A program made the translations under genes and the position numbers. From NCBI GenBank assembly GCA_037039925.1, contig JAXRKP010001626.1, positions 1-64,000 of the forward strand: 64,000 nt of DNA, written 5' to 3'. How positions within the stretch are numbered: the first letter of the stretch is position 1; each line of letters begins with the position of its first letter. Positions 23,924 to 36,700 of the stretch are shown in pieces. This stretch comes from Doris montereyensis. Taxonomy: Eukaryota > Mollusca > Gastropoda > Nudibranchia > Dorididae. The notes below the pieces were generated by a model. It was not told the origin of the DNA. It ran no database searches and saw only the letters and a list, made by a program, of their open reading frames with translations.

Positions 23924-26165
23924 ATCGGTGTCCGCCTTTGAACACCGTTGTTTCCTGAAATATGTAACACTGTAACAAAATGGAAGAATACAAAAACAAA
24001 GTGATGAATGGAGAGAAAGAGAAACAAGGCTGAAAATCTTCAGCTTGGAGCGGTGAATCAGAATGAAGACCAAGAAAAGTAATGTCAGTAATGATATCTG
24101 TTTTTTTGTTTTTGTTTTAATTTATTGCTGTTTCCTTTGCTGGTCCTTTTTACAGTTTTTGTATTGGTTTGGAAGGAAATTATGCGTTACCTTTGCCAAG
24201 AAGATCTCATATTCTTGTTACATGCACAGATGTTCACCTTGAACATTGAAACTTTGGAATGATTCATAGATTTTAGACGTTGAACAGTCATTGTCAACGA
24301 CTGAAAATTAATTAATCAGATATTATCCTAATTAACCAACAATATAAAGGAGCTGTGATGGTGAACAATAGTGAAGAACTGTTATTCTCAAATTTAGTTT
24401 TCAAAGTATGTAGGGGAGAAAATGAATAATTAATCTTGTCATGGGTTTAGAAAGAACTTTTAGAAGATAGCCATTCATTTATTCTGCATGCCATAACCAC
24501 ATTCCAGGTTCTTATGTTTCATTTGTTTTAGGAAGACTAATAGTATAATATTCATTAGATCAAAAATCAAATGCATCATAGCGAAACAATTTATTTTAGC
24601 TAAAGTGGCTATGTGGTTGGTGGGCACTGCTGGTAGGTCCTACTTCTTTGTGGACGTGGTTAATTCCGATTGAACAAACAAACAAACAAAAAATGTAAAT
24701 ATTGGATGAGAATCAAGTGGTCATGTTTGGGGAGAAGGACCAGGGACACAAAAACTACTGAATCATGTCTGTAATCATAAGAGCACTTGAAAATTAAGTT
24801 ATACTTTTTGATTTTGTATAATAACTCACTGTATACTTGTGAATATTCTTTTGTATATATAAATAGAAGTGATTATGTTTGCATTGTGTACGTTTTTGAA
24901 TTTCTTCCTTCTCTAGCACGTTCCTTTTCTCACTGTCAATATTAGTCGTCGATGTGAATGTTTATTTTGAAAATTTCTAATATTCTTGTATGTTCATATT
25001 GTTAACTACTTTGTAAAAAATATTAAATCCATTTTGTTTTGTATGTATGACAACCTCATTCATAACAGGATCACCACGTATATTTTCACTCCTCTACTAA
25101 GCAAAAATTTTTTATTTGACAACTGAACCATTTGGTTGATATACAGTGAGATGTAGTGTGACATGCAATGAGAATGATCTAAGCAATTGCGATGATCATT
25201 GGTGCAATATGTTCAGCACTTATCAGGAAAGTGTTGAGTAATGATGATTGAACATTTTGTGAAAGGTCAATCAATAGTATAAAGAGAAATGAGGCATATA
25301 ATGGATAGCTTGCGTGATAATTGCTAGCCTGTATGCCTTATTGTAGATGGGACTGAATTTGTAAACAAAAGAGGAAGTCAAAACAGCTGTCTTATAATAT
25401 ATGTCTGTCATAGCAGTTGGTTGAAACTAATAAAATTATCTATGGTTTGAGTCTTGTGCATAGATCTCCTAATGGTGGTAGCAGTAATTAAACTACCTAA
25501 AGTATACCAAAAGTCTCGTCTTTGTAATTCTTTTTTTATGAAATAACTTGACAAGAGTACATTGTAGGGCCTACATGCCGGAGACAAACTTTTGGTCTTC
25601 TTGATCCTGTTATGAGTTGATTCATATGTGATTCGGCTGTTTATTGTATTGTTTGATTCATGGCATTAGTAAAAACTGCTTCTGTGTATCAATCAACAAT
25701 TATTATTGGTATCCTATTCAAATCTAAAATGATGCTTTCATTTTTATTTTTTTAACTACTGTTGACTTTCTTGCTACCTATGAAATTTGTATGTTGGCAG
25801 TTGACTGGAAGTCCTCCAGAACTAATTGAAAACAGAATTAAACTGATCCAACAGCCCTAATTGAGCATAGAAGAATAGGCATGTTTTCAAATCGTTATTC
25901 TACAGTGAAATATCTGTATTGTAAACATCCATGTACTTTTCTTTGCATGCTGTGTAAGAAATAGGTTTTGGTAACAATTAAATCATAGCTTTATGTGGAT
26001 ATTATATCTTATAATATTCTTTCCTTTTGCACTGTTTTGCGGTATCTTCCTCTGGAATGCATTTATTGATCTTCACAGAAATTTGCCACATATCCTGTCT
26101 TAAATTTAAAATAGTTAATGCTTAGTGTAATGGCCTCTTTTGAAATGAATAAATTGATTTTCACA
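23924..26165 (+). other. Probable SERINC 3' UTR and downstream DNA
   Basis: AT-rich non-coding DNA after the SERINC stop. Possible polyadenylation signals on + are ATTAAA near 25020, AATAAA near 25427 and AATAAA near 26147. The sequence cannot say which is used. It contains a partial SINE C copy at 24608-24692. Confidence 0.45.
24608..24692 (+). repeat. SINE family C copy, internally deleted
   Basis: GTGGTTGGTGGGCACTGCTG joined early to the 3' part and AACAAACAAACAAAC tail. Confidence 0.65.
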
Positions 26166-26417
26166 TGTGACTTGTTTGTTGTTACGGCTGTTTTTTTGTA
26201 TTAGTGTACATGTATTATTTTGAATGAGAGGATACTTGAACTGAAGATGAAAATAGTTGTATTGGAAGTGTTATTAGTAATTTATTATTATTAGTGGCAA
26301 GTACTACTAGTAGAGAGTGTGATTTTGCTCAATCAAATACGTAAGTGTAAGATGGCAGTTGAGATGCTAATCTGCACTGAATGAATGTACTATGTGGACA
26401 CCTGACAAAGCAGGAGT

Positions 26418-26700
26418 GACGTCTGTGGCCAAGTGGTTAGGCTGCCGGACCACAGGGTCCTGGCAAAGCTAGGCCCGACGTTGCGTTCCTTGGGTAAGAC
26501 ACTTTACATGCGTTTTCCCCACTCGACCCAGGTGGAAATGAGTACAGTACAAGCAATAGCTTGGTAGTATTATGGTAGTAAAAAATATGCGTCAGACTAG
26601 TGTCCTGTCCAAGAAGTGATTATTATCACGTTTCGCTCCACGATACAGCAACCGGGTTACGCTCCAGCTATATAGGCTGTAATGGTCTTGAAGGAACTTA
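26418..26700 (+). repeat. tRNA-derived SINE family A copy
   Basis: Head GTGGCCAAGTGGTTAGGCTG, body CCCACTCGACCCAGGTGGAA, then GTGATTATTATCACG and 3' end CCAGCTATATAGGCTGTAAT. The B-box region is shortened. Confidence 0.88.
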
Positions 26701-26749
26701 CTACTACATTTATTACTAGCTTGGCAATAGAATTCTACGACAGATGAAC

Positions 26750-26855
26750 ATCCTGTTCAGGAAACGATTGTATGTGTAATCCCCTGTTCCACTTCATGCT
26801 ATAGAAACCAGGATAAACTCCGGCTCTATGGACCATAGTGGCCTTGAATTTTTAT
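26750..26855 (+). repeat. tRNA-derived SINE family A, 3' fragment
   Basis: CCTGTTCCACTTCATGCTAT to CGGCTCTATGGACCATAGTG: only the 3' third of the family, directly downstream of a full copy in the same direction. Confidence 0.75.
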
Positions 26856-26859
26856 TATC

Positions 26860-29140
26860 TTTACATACTTTTCTTACTGACATTGACAAAAGACACATGT
26901 CGTGGAAATGAACATTATTTTAATTTTAAAGATGAGATATAAAATACAATCAATTCAATCATTAAACAAATGCGAGTAGTGTCCTGAATACTACATGGTA
27001 TTAATTGAGCAATGCCTACTACTTTTTACATGGAACTTTTGGGAACAGCAACGTGTTGCTTCTCCATCACTGCTAGACATAAACTAAACAGTAAAATGCT
27101 TCATGTCTTTTAACCTTTCCCTGATCCATGGATTATTTTTTGTGAGTAGTCAGGTGGATTGTTCAGTATGGTAGTGGTAAAACTAAGACACTCGCACAGG
27201 GTAAGACTCAAATAAGTTGTGTGTTGTTGCATTTTTTGTTTATGTGTTGGTTTATTGATCCTGATTCTGAATTGGCAGTGTCTATTTAGTCTACATACAT
27301 TTTGTTTGTTTGTTTAATCCAAAATTTTTAATTTTAAAAAAAAATGTATATTGTTTCACCGCATTACCTATTTACTCACATTTACATCTTTATACACATG
27401 TGTTTCTCCTAAAATCTAGATTCTATAGATTTAATGATTAACTTAAGTTAAATTTGTTTTAAATTAAAATGCATCGATGTATTCTTCCATTTTTCAAATG
27501 GAAATTGTTATAACACAATTATATAATTTTTTTTAAAGGATCAATAAAGATGATTGAATTGAGTTGAATACGGCCCAAACATTCCGGATCTGAGGTTTTG
27601 CGTTATTTAGGTCGGATATTTACATCATAAACAGTGGTCTCCGCCAAAATGCATGATTCGTCATCATAATGCACAATTTTTTTCATGTCACTATGCCATC
27701 GAATTTTACAATGCTAATTACCCCCTCAAAATGCAACAATGGCTGGCTTAACTTTGCCAAAATGCAACATGTTTTTGCAAGTACGTCTTCAATTGGTTGC
27801 ATTAAAAAAGTCATGTGAAAAATAAAATTGACGTCTTTTTTGTCTCGTCCCAGTAACAAATCTGCCACGGTCGTGCGTGTGTATGGCATCTAGATCTGTT
27901 AACTACATGCACATGTTGTGTGACTTGTCAACAGCCAGGCTAGGCTGTGTAGTGTGAGCAAAGATACTAGAAAAATTGTTCTACTTTAGTATTGTTGGTG
28001 TGAGTGGAAGATTGGCTAGTGGGGAAAAGCGCTGGACCAATTAAAAAGATTTCACTGACTGACACGACCTAGTTAAAGGCCAAGGGGTTAGGCCTAAACT
28101 ACCTCACTATATATAGAGGCTCAAGATAATTATTAATTTTATTTCTGTTGGTTACTTTATTCTATTTCTATACCGTGCTAGCGTTCACACTGTAGTGTAA
28201 CCTCGCTGTACCATCGCTTCATTCTGATTTATCGAAATGGCATCTACCTCTACATCAAAACCCACAAAGTGCAAATGCCTTTCAATCATTTGAAATTAAA
28301 CAAAAAATAATCAATGCTGTCGAAATGGAAAGTTTCTTGTTGACTTTGCATTCAACGAAAGGTCTCAACACTCTCATACGAGGACCTAGCGTCGGGGCCC
28401 GTTGAATCAGACTCACACTGTATCACCCGTAACTGATAAATGTAGTGGTTTCTGAATTGACCACAGTCAAACTCCAAAAGACCCAGCTTTATGACAAAGT
28501 AAATAGTAAAAAGAAATCATTAATCAAACACTATGTTCGGGCATGCTTGTCAATAATATATACCATACATTACATTTTGTCCAGTTGAGTTAAAAATAGG
28601 AAGATTGATTGATTTAGTCTGCATCTCTGCACACGTGCTGGCTCACTGACTGGACTTCATTTATCCCCCAGCAGGCCATGCCATTAAAAACCCTTCTCAA
28701 CTCCCTGGGGAGCATACAGTACAAAAGCCTGACTGTTAGGCGATTTGTACTAACACTGACAGATCTTTCTCTACCTATAGCTGGGTGTTCATTCACACCT
28801 GAGGAAAGAAGAGTGAAGTAACTTACCAAAAGTGTTTATTGCTAGTATTAAACTGGCCAATGGTTGGGCAAACCGTTGTGTTGTAACCCTGCACAACATC
28901 ACATGATGAACAACCATCAACCGACAATCGCGAGCTGAGTTTGCTTTTAAGTTTTACATTACAATTAGTAACACAGCCTTGACAACAACACATGGTTTAT
29001 ATAATTTATAATACATGTGACAACAAAATGAATTCATAATGCTGCTACATTTTTCACGATGTGTATCTTTGTATTTTAATCTAATAATACTATAACATAA
29101 ACAAGATTGTGGCAATCTCAGGTTGAATGATGAGGAAAAG
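26860..29140. other. Intergenic DNA, SERINC to SF3B6
   Basis: AT-rich DNA with no supported gene, RNA gene or repeat. Open frames at 27683-27889 and 28614-28829 (minus) have no recognisable motif and no splice context. Confidence 0.5.
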
Positions 29141-29155
29141 TTTGTTTTATTTAGG

Positions 29156-29385
29156 AGTGAAATTTACTCGTCCACCATATGCAGTGATTTCAGGGTGAAT
29201 TAAGAGAAAACAGCACGATAAAATAAAATGAAAGAGGGAAAGGTAAGAAGTAGGACCTACCACTACCAGTAACATGTACCAACCAATCCCATGAGGAAAG
29301 AGTAAGATGAAAGAAAGACCTGAAGGAGCAAAGGGAAGGAAGCATGGCTTACCACCAGCAGCAACAACCAACCACCCATAAGATG
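29156..29385 (-). repeat. Two SINE family C copies in tandem
   Basis: On minus, two head-to-tail copies (29291-29385, partial, then 29156-29290), each with GGTTGGT...CTGCTGGTGG/ACTGGTAGTGG start; the second keeps the 3' block CACCCTGAAATCACTGCATA. Confidence 0.72.
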
Positions 29386-30628
29386 ACGGAAAGAAACTCC
29401 ATTTGCCGCCTGACTAAATAGTGCAGTGATAAGCAAACATGTGGGAAGATAAACATAACAAACAGATCCATAATGTACAAGTACAATAATGTACTCTTTT
29501 CAAATTCAAAGCCAATTTGTCAATTAAGTTTTTTTTTATTTTTGACAATGACAACATCATTGCAATTGCTTCATCATAATATAAATTTTGTTACAGATCT
29601 TATGCCAATCATCTACATTCTAAGCTAAAAGTGAAAGAAAATGTAGCTTTATTCCAAATTTTGGAGATCATAAGAAGATGAAATTTGAAAGTAACAACAG
29701 GCTATGTTTTATTTTTCAAACAAGTCAATGAATAATTTTCATGTATTGATTAACAATAGCGAGAAAAAGAAGCACCCAAGACCAGAAGAAATTGTTTTGA
29801 CATGTCCAAAGAGTGATGAAAAAAAAAATCCATTATGAGCCCTGTACTGTAGTGTAAGTAAGATTCTGACAAGTATTTGTCAACTAAAACATAATACATA
29901 AATAAAAGGAATCAAAACAAAGTCTAAACCTGGCTTTAAAATGATTTTTTTTTTCAAAATCTGTTTCCAAAACATACATCATGTTCCTTTCACAAGAATT
30001 CAATCCTGACATACAACATACCATTCTCCACATATAATTATAAACATAAATGATAGAAATGTGTTCATACTCAACCATTTTCGCAATTATATACATCAAA
30101 CTGCCCTTGCTTACCCATGTCACAATCTTCACAAAACAAACATGCATACATTTCAAGACACTCAATATTTGGCACTCACAACCACAAGATAAGGTGGACA
30201 GAAATTTTCACCAAATTAATTTCCCATCAACCAAAAGGAAAGCTGCTATTCAATGCATTGTTAAATATTTTCAAATACAGCGACTACGTGTACTTTACCT
30301 AAAAAGAACATTTCAAGTTTTCTATATATAATGAAAAATATAGAGTTCCTCTGTTGTTATTCAGATTTGACGAAAAGACATGTCCCAAATTTATTTGAAA
30401 TGACTACCACGACATAGCTATGAATATATAATTATGCCAGTTATGGTCTTTCTGCCCAACAAATCTTATGTTTCCATGTAAACCATTATCTCTTGCATGA
30501 GATGAATGTTTCAGTTATTGAAAATATTTCAGTTATTGAAATGAGTGATGTAACAATTGATTAAAATCAAAACATTTGAATGAAATGATATGAAATGACT
30601 CTTCAGGATGTGAATAGGCTGCCAATGA
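29386..30628 (-). other. Probable SF3B6 3' UTR and flank
   Basis: Downstream of the SF3B6 stop on the minus strand. Possible AATAAA signals on minus lie near 30396 and 29648. No other gene recognised. Confidence 0.4.
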
Positions 30629-30718
30629 TCATTTGTTTTCAGGGGTTGCAAGTCCATATTTGCTCTTCATTTGGTCTAGTTCCTGCTTCTTCTTTTCTGT
30701 ATCTGTCTTTTTAAATGC
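30629..30718 (-). CDS. SF3B6: SF3B6 exon 4, C-terminus
   Basis: Acceptor GTTCAG. Reads [20 protein letters not shown] then YGLATPENK and TGA. Confidence 0.95.
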   Translation of the reverse strand, partial: AFKKTDTEKKKQELDQMKSKYGLATPENK

Positions 30719-33700
30719 CTGAACATAGGAAAGGAAGAAATACAACACAAATATAATATGGTGGTAAAAACAATATGGTACAAAGATTTGCATGAAAATC
30801 AGAAAGCTTCACTAGTTGTTTTTCATCATCATAGCATTATTAGCATAGCTCAAACTAAACAAAACTAGGAAGCACATAAAAGGACCAGAAGGCTATACAT
30901 TAATACAACTAGCCTTAGAAAAAAAAGAAAGAACAAAAGTCAATAGTAGGCCTCCTTCAGTCGATTGCCGCCCATGGATATCGCGCACTAGGAGCTCATG
31001 GCGTTGCTGCGGGAGCAGGATCATTGGCGGGTATGTGGCCGATGCGGGAATGTAAGTCCCTGTCACATAAGGTGCAGATAGGGTTGGTGGTGGGGAGATC
31101 ACAGAGAGCCTTTGTTTTCCAGCTGGATCTCCTCTCTACTGCCACATCCAGGAACTTCACTTTTTCTTCTTCAGCTGCCTCTGGACAGTCGTCAGTAATA
31201 CATAAAATCACCGCCATGGTGGACAAGCTTACTTCAAAGAAACAAACAAACAAAGTCTCTTGAGGTAAGTGTCCTCCCACATTTCTGAGGCGATATCTCG
31301 AGCTTCTTGCAGACCTTTATGTACGGTAGCTGGGGGCATCTTGAGATCTTTTGTTGGAGGCTAGAGAATTTCCTTCGGAAACTGACAGTCATCTGTGTAG
31401 CAAATATCACCAAGCCAGTGTAGTATGCATTGTCAGTGTACCGCTACATGATGGGGAAGCACACACAAGAGGATACGGTACTGAATGTGACAAAGACATC
31501 ACATGTGAATATTATTTAGCTTCTGCACTTGTTTGGCATAGCTTATCCAGGTTTCACTTCCATATAGGAAGGATGCTGATGATGCAGGTGTTGAATATTG
31601 CCATATCGGTCAGCTTGGGAATGGGGTTCTCCCAGACACGAGTGGTCTGCATTCCAAGATTGTTGCAGCTTTGCAATTTTGTCCCCCCCTGCAAAATGGC
31701 TTGTCGCTGATGGACGAAGCATGTAGGTGAATTGTTGAAGCCCCCCAGCTTGTAGTTGTCCATAAATATCAATCTTGATAAATGGCGATAATGATACAAT
31801 AAAATGTAATTCATATTATATTATGTAATTTCTTGTGATGGATCTCCTCTTGCAGCAACTTGTTGGAATATGTGACAAACGGTGAATGCAAACAATGACA
31901 TTGAGGAGCCACAGTGGAGTGAAGTCAAAGGCGAAATATGACAATAAGTGACAATTCTTTGTTGTCTGCTTGTACGTGTTTGTTCCTTTATTAAGTTGTC
32001 ACTTATCAATCTAAACAATGATAAATGAGGTTTCAAAAACCAAAATAAGGAACACCCCCTTAACCTCGATATTTCATAATATCTCCCCTTCCATGAAAAA
32101 TGTCTTTCCTACAAATACAGAATCATGAGGATTATATTATTCCTCAGCATATTTTTGAGAGAAATTTCTTTTTTGAAGGTGGGGGAAAATTCTTTTAAAT
32201 ATTTGATCTAGTCTAGATAGATAATATTAATAATAATATCAATAAATATTAATAATGCAGCAACTTGTTGGAATATGTGACAAACGGCACTAGAAAAAGA
32301 AAGTAACAATAAAAAAAGAAGGATAATTTAATATCTTAAAAATGCAAAACTAATCTGATCTATCTAGATTCTAAATCTAGAAGGAGCTAACAGTGGAGTG
32401 AAGTCAAAGGCACAAAGTCATTAAATAGAATGACAATAAGTGACAATTCTTTGTTGTCTGACGAATTGGGTTATACATCCGGGTTCAAACGCTTGGACGT
32501 GTTTGTTCTGTCTTTACGGTTTATGGTGGAGTTGTCACTTATTGTCATATTTCGCCTTAAACAATGACATAAATGTACCTGCCTTGTTTGAGAAATTATC
32601 CAGCAAGCTCTACCAAGACAAAACCACACAGTGTTGGTATAGAGCAATAACGTTGTAGGTGTATTTCCAAAATTGAAATTTTGAGAAAAATAGCCTCAAC
32701 GTTTCTAAAGCTTTTAATTTTCATGGATTTACAACTGGTTGAACTACTGAAAATAGTTATCTTTTACTATTTGTGGGATATGCAACAATTTGATACAAAG
32801 ATTTGATGCTGCTTTCATCCTTACACTGATTATCCAATTTGGATATACACTAATTTTAATTCTAAGGGGTTTGTGTTACATTCAATCAGTGGTATTATAA
32901 CAAAATCATCGTGAAGAAATAGATGTAATACTCAGTCAATAATTGATCATACAAAATCATGAACTGTGTGAACATCAACGGCGAAGTCCAATATTTTCCT
33001 GCGACCCAAAACTTACTCTAGTGGACTGGTAGTAGAGGACGACCAGGTAGCGATTACAGACGTTAAAGCCTGACAAGTTATCACACGCAGTTTTGGCTTC
33101 AAAGATGTCCTCGTAGACCACAAAAGCTGTTCCTTTGGTTTCAGGAGTGTTGCCTCTGAATGGGGAAAGGAAATGGAAAATGTATTAGTACCAAACATAG
33201 AAAAAACTTTTTAATTTAATCATCGTTAAAAAGACTGGGTAGGATTCCCATTAAAATTCATGTGAGTTGGTGGTATTCTGGTTATCGGAAAAAAAAAACA
33301 ATAAAAGAGGTTTAGTACATGTAAGTCCTATAATAAGAGTTGAGCGTAGGGTAATCAGGAGTAGAGTTTGAGCCCTGATTTTTCTAGCCATACGGCATAA
33401 CGTGGTAGTTTGCGATTGCTTTTCATGCCTTAAAGAAAAGAGGTCTGAAATGGGTGAAGAATTCACCCCCCCCACACCAATTTTATAAGACACATGCTCC
33501 TTAAAATGGTTGCCATTATTAAGGGGGGGGGGGGGGGGGGGGTGTCACATGGACTAACGAGTTTTGGACCAAAAGGTTGATTTTCTGTTCTTTGTATATT
33601 CGAATAGAACGATCATTTATCTATAAGTTCAAGGCAGAAAAATGTCCATATGACATATTTTATTTTTTTTACAAAATATTTTGTAGGCAAGGGAAGGTAA

Positions 33701-36700
33701 AAACAGTCAAAATTTTGATGTAATTTACCCTAACACTGACTGAGAAAATGGCAGTAAAAACCTATATATTGACGGTTAATCGCCAAATGTGGCAGCAAAC
33801 GATATTTGATCTCGTTTGCCGACGACTATCTGCGTGACTCCCGTCGCTGTGTGATATAAGAGGCGTTGTGCGTCAGTGTGTATGTAAACATGCGCACAAG
33901 CATAGGATATAGAGGAAAAAAACAAAAAACTGGTCATTTCGACATCTGTTTTCACAACAGTGTACATCTAAAACTAGATTTATAATCGTATTTACATAAG
34001 TAACAGTGCTAGAGACTGTCGAAAGAGTAAGGGGGCTGCTACAACAAGGGAAACCCGTCTGAAGCGTTTGTTATGTGTTATTTTCTGTTGATTTTTTAAA
34101 TTGCATTTTTCTCGAAAAGTAGTTTTTTCACACTAAAATTCTATCTCCTCCGCCATTTGCCGAACGATTTGTATTACATTTGGCAAATAGGTTCCTCTTG
34201 TCAATGTTAATAGAATGACGTTGTTTTTTTTATATATACAGTAGTATCTGGTTAAACACAGTGCTCGGTTGGCCCGGGTAGCGTGCGTTTAAGAGTTGCG
34301 TGCCTTTATTAAAAAGTAGCAAAAAATTACCAGTTACTTCCCTTTACTCGGAAAAGACTGAGTTGTTTCCTCGACCACACAGATTACCTGCGTGGACGGT
34401 ATTATGATGCCGTTATTGAGTTTGAATTAGAAATTAGATCTAGATGGGTTTTTTTTATAAATTTATTTTATTTTATTCAACAGAGAAATCCCAATAGAAC
34501 TATAAACAAAAACACAGAGTACAGTACCATAGATAAATCTAGTATATGTAGCAGCACAACGAAACACACAGTGCAAATATTGCCGACATTAACTGCATTA
34601 TGACATGCAATATATTTCACATGGTAAATGGATGGGATAATAAGTGGTTAGGTTTTTGCAGTCAGGCAAAATTCTGGCTGCCACTTGACTCTAATTCATT
34701 GATAACCATTAACTTGGCTTCTAATGTCAATGTTTTATGAGTAGTAGACATCTTTACAAGTTTAGATCTTGTGAATATATTGTGGAACAAGCACGATAGC
34801 TTTCAATTTCAAAGGCTGTTCAGTGTAGCGACATGTATTCTATGGTGGAATCTTGGAGACTAATCACAGTTCACATTGTGTGTGTGTGTGTGGCATGCAT
34901 TGGCGCCTAGCCTATCATGACTCATCCAATGAAACACGAGGACGTAAGAATCTACGCATAACAACGCTACAGTGCTCTCAAACCCACCCCTGCCCCGTAG
35001 GCTAGGTCTGTGTCCACCAGTCGTAAGTGAGAGCTGATCAGTGTGCGTGTATATCACATAGGCCTAGAGGCCAAGGCATAGGCCTATCGTTTACACAAAG
35101 AACGGCGAGAGTTCTTGCTGAGTGATGTAAGTGACATCCACTTGCAAGTAATTAGTGGCTATCTGATCTATTTAAAAAGGTAATTTCTACTGATTTCAAA
35201 GCGTGCGTTTAGATGATGTAGCGTGCGTTAACAGTATACTGATTATATAGAAAATAATCTGTCATAGTGCTCAGCCGTTCGTTTACCCGAAGCGTGCTTT
35301 TAACCGAATACTACTGTATTGTAAACTTTTAAAGATTTTTTTGGTAATAAAAACTCCATTTTTGTACATTCACGATATAAAGTATTTTCAAAAATTCATA
35401 ACAAAAAAACTATCCAAAATATCGAAAAACCCGACGTCACTCTTTAGATATTGAATGGAAAAGACAGGTTTTGAGTGATTTTATTCATAACTAGGGAGGA
35501 GATAGATTTTGCAAATTGGGTCAAAATCCAAGATGGCGGCCATTTATATGGCAACCAAGAACGCAACAAACTTTTCGATGATATAGGATGACTGTATTTT
35601 GACAGTTACTCATGTACATACTAAAAGCAAAAACCTAAACTCAAAAGCAAAAAAACCCACTTCAGGTCAAAAATAAAATGTTCTTACTTTTAAAATTTAA
35701 GTCTTACAATGAAGTTACAATCATGCAAATGCAACCATAAAATTGAAATTCTTCTACAAACAGAAAAAACAACCCAACTTACACTCTAATTTGTCTAATG
35801 GCTCCATATTTTCCAAATATGTCGTACATTTCTTCAGCTGTGATCTTGTAGGGCAAATTTTTCACATACAGAATTCTATTTACCTCTGGTGGGAGACGCA
35901 CCTAGAGAAAGATAAAAAAAGAATGAATAGTTAGAGCTCTATACTGATTTAATTGTGGCTTCGCTGTTAAAACTGCAGCATTCATATGAACATAAACTTC
36001 ATCTTTGAAAACCCAATGAGATTGAAAATTATATAAAACATGATAATTTTATTTATTGAAGTAATAATATTATTAACGTGTTGTTGGCTGCTGACACTTA
36101 ACTAAGAAGCATTCATGACAAATTACAATGTGTTACTTCAGTTGACGGTCGAGTAGGACTGGGCATTGATCGCTTTCCGGTTGATCATGAGCAGCGACCG
36201 ATCAAGCAACCTTGACCACTGATCGTAACTTTGATCACGGTCAAAGCTATATGCATGATTAAGTCGGCGATCACAGTTATGATTATGGACATGGTCACAA
36301 CTACGCATATGGTCCCAAATGAACACGGTGAGGGAAGAGAGAGAGGGAGAGAGAGGTGGTGACTGGGACTGGACTGGGACCGACAGCGGAGAAACACTGT
36401 GACAAGCGTCAATTAGATGGGCGGGTGGCGTAAACGTCCAGGCACTGACTTTGAGGTCATGACCAGGTTCCAGTCCCCATTAAATGGTCCTTATTGCTCA
36501 ATATTACATAGAGCTATATTTAAAAATTGTTGAAACCTTGGCATAGCCGCAATGTCTTCCTGTCGTCACACAATCTAAAACTTGGCTGATCACAGCCAGG
36601 CGGAATCGAGCAGGCATTTATCTGATAGTGGTATCGGTGGGAGCTCTTTTTACTTTCAGTTTGGGTTTAGAATGAATGTAATGTAGTCGAAGATTGGTGT

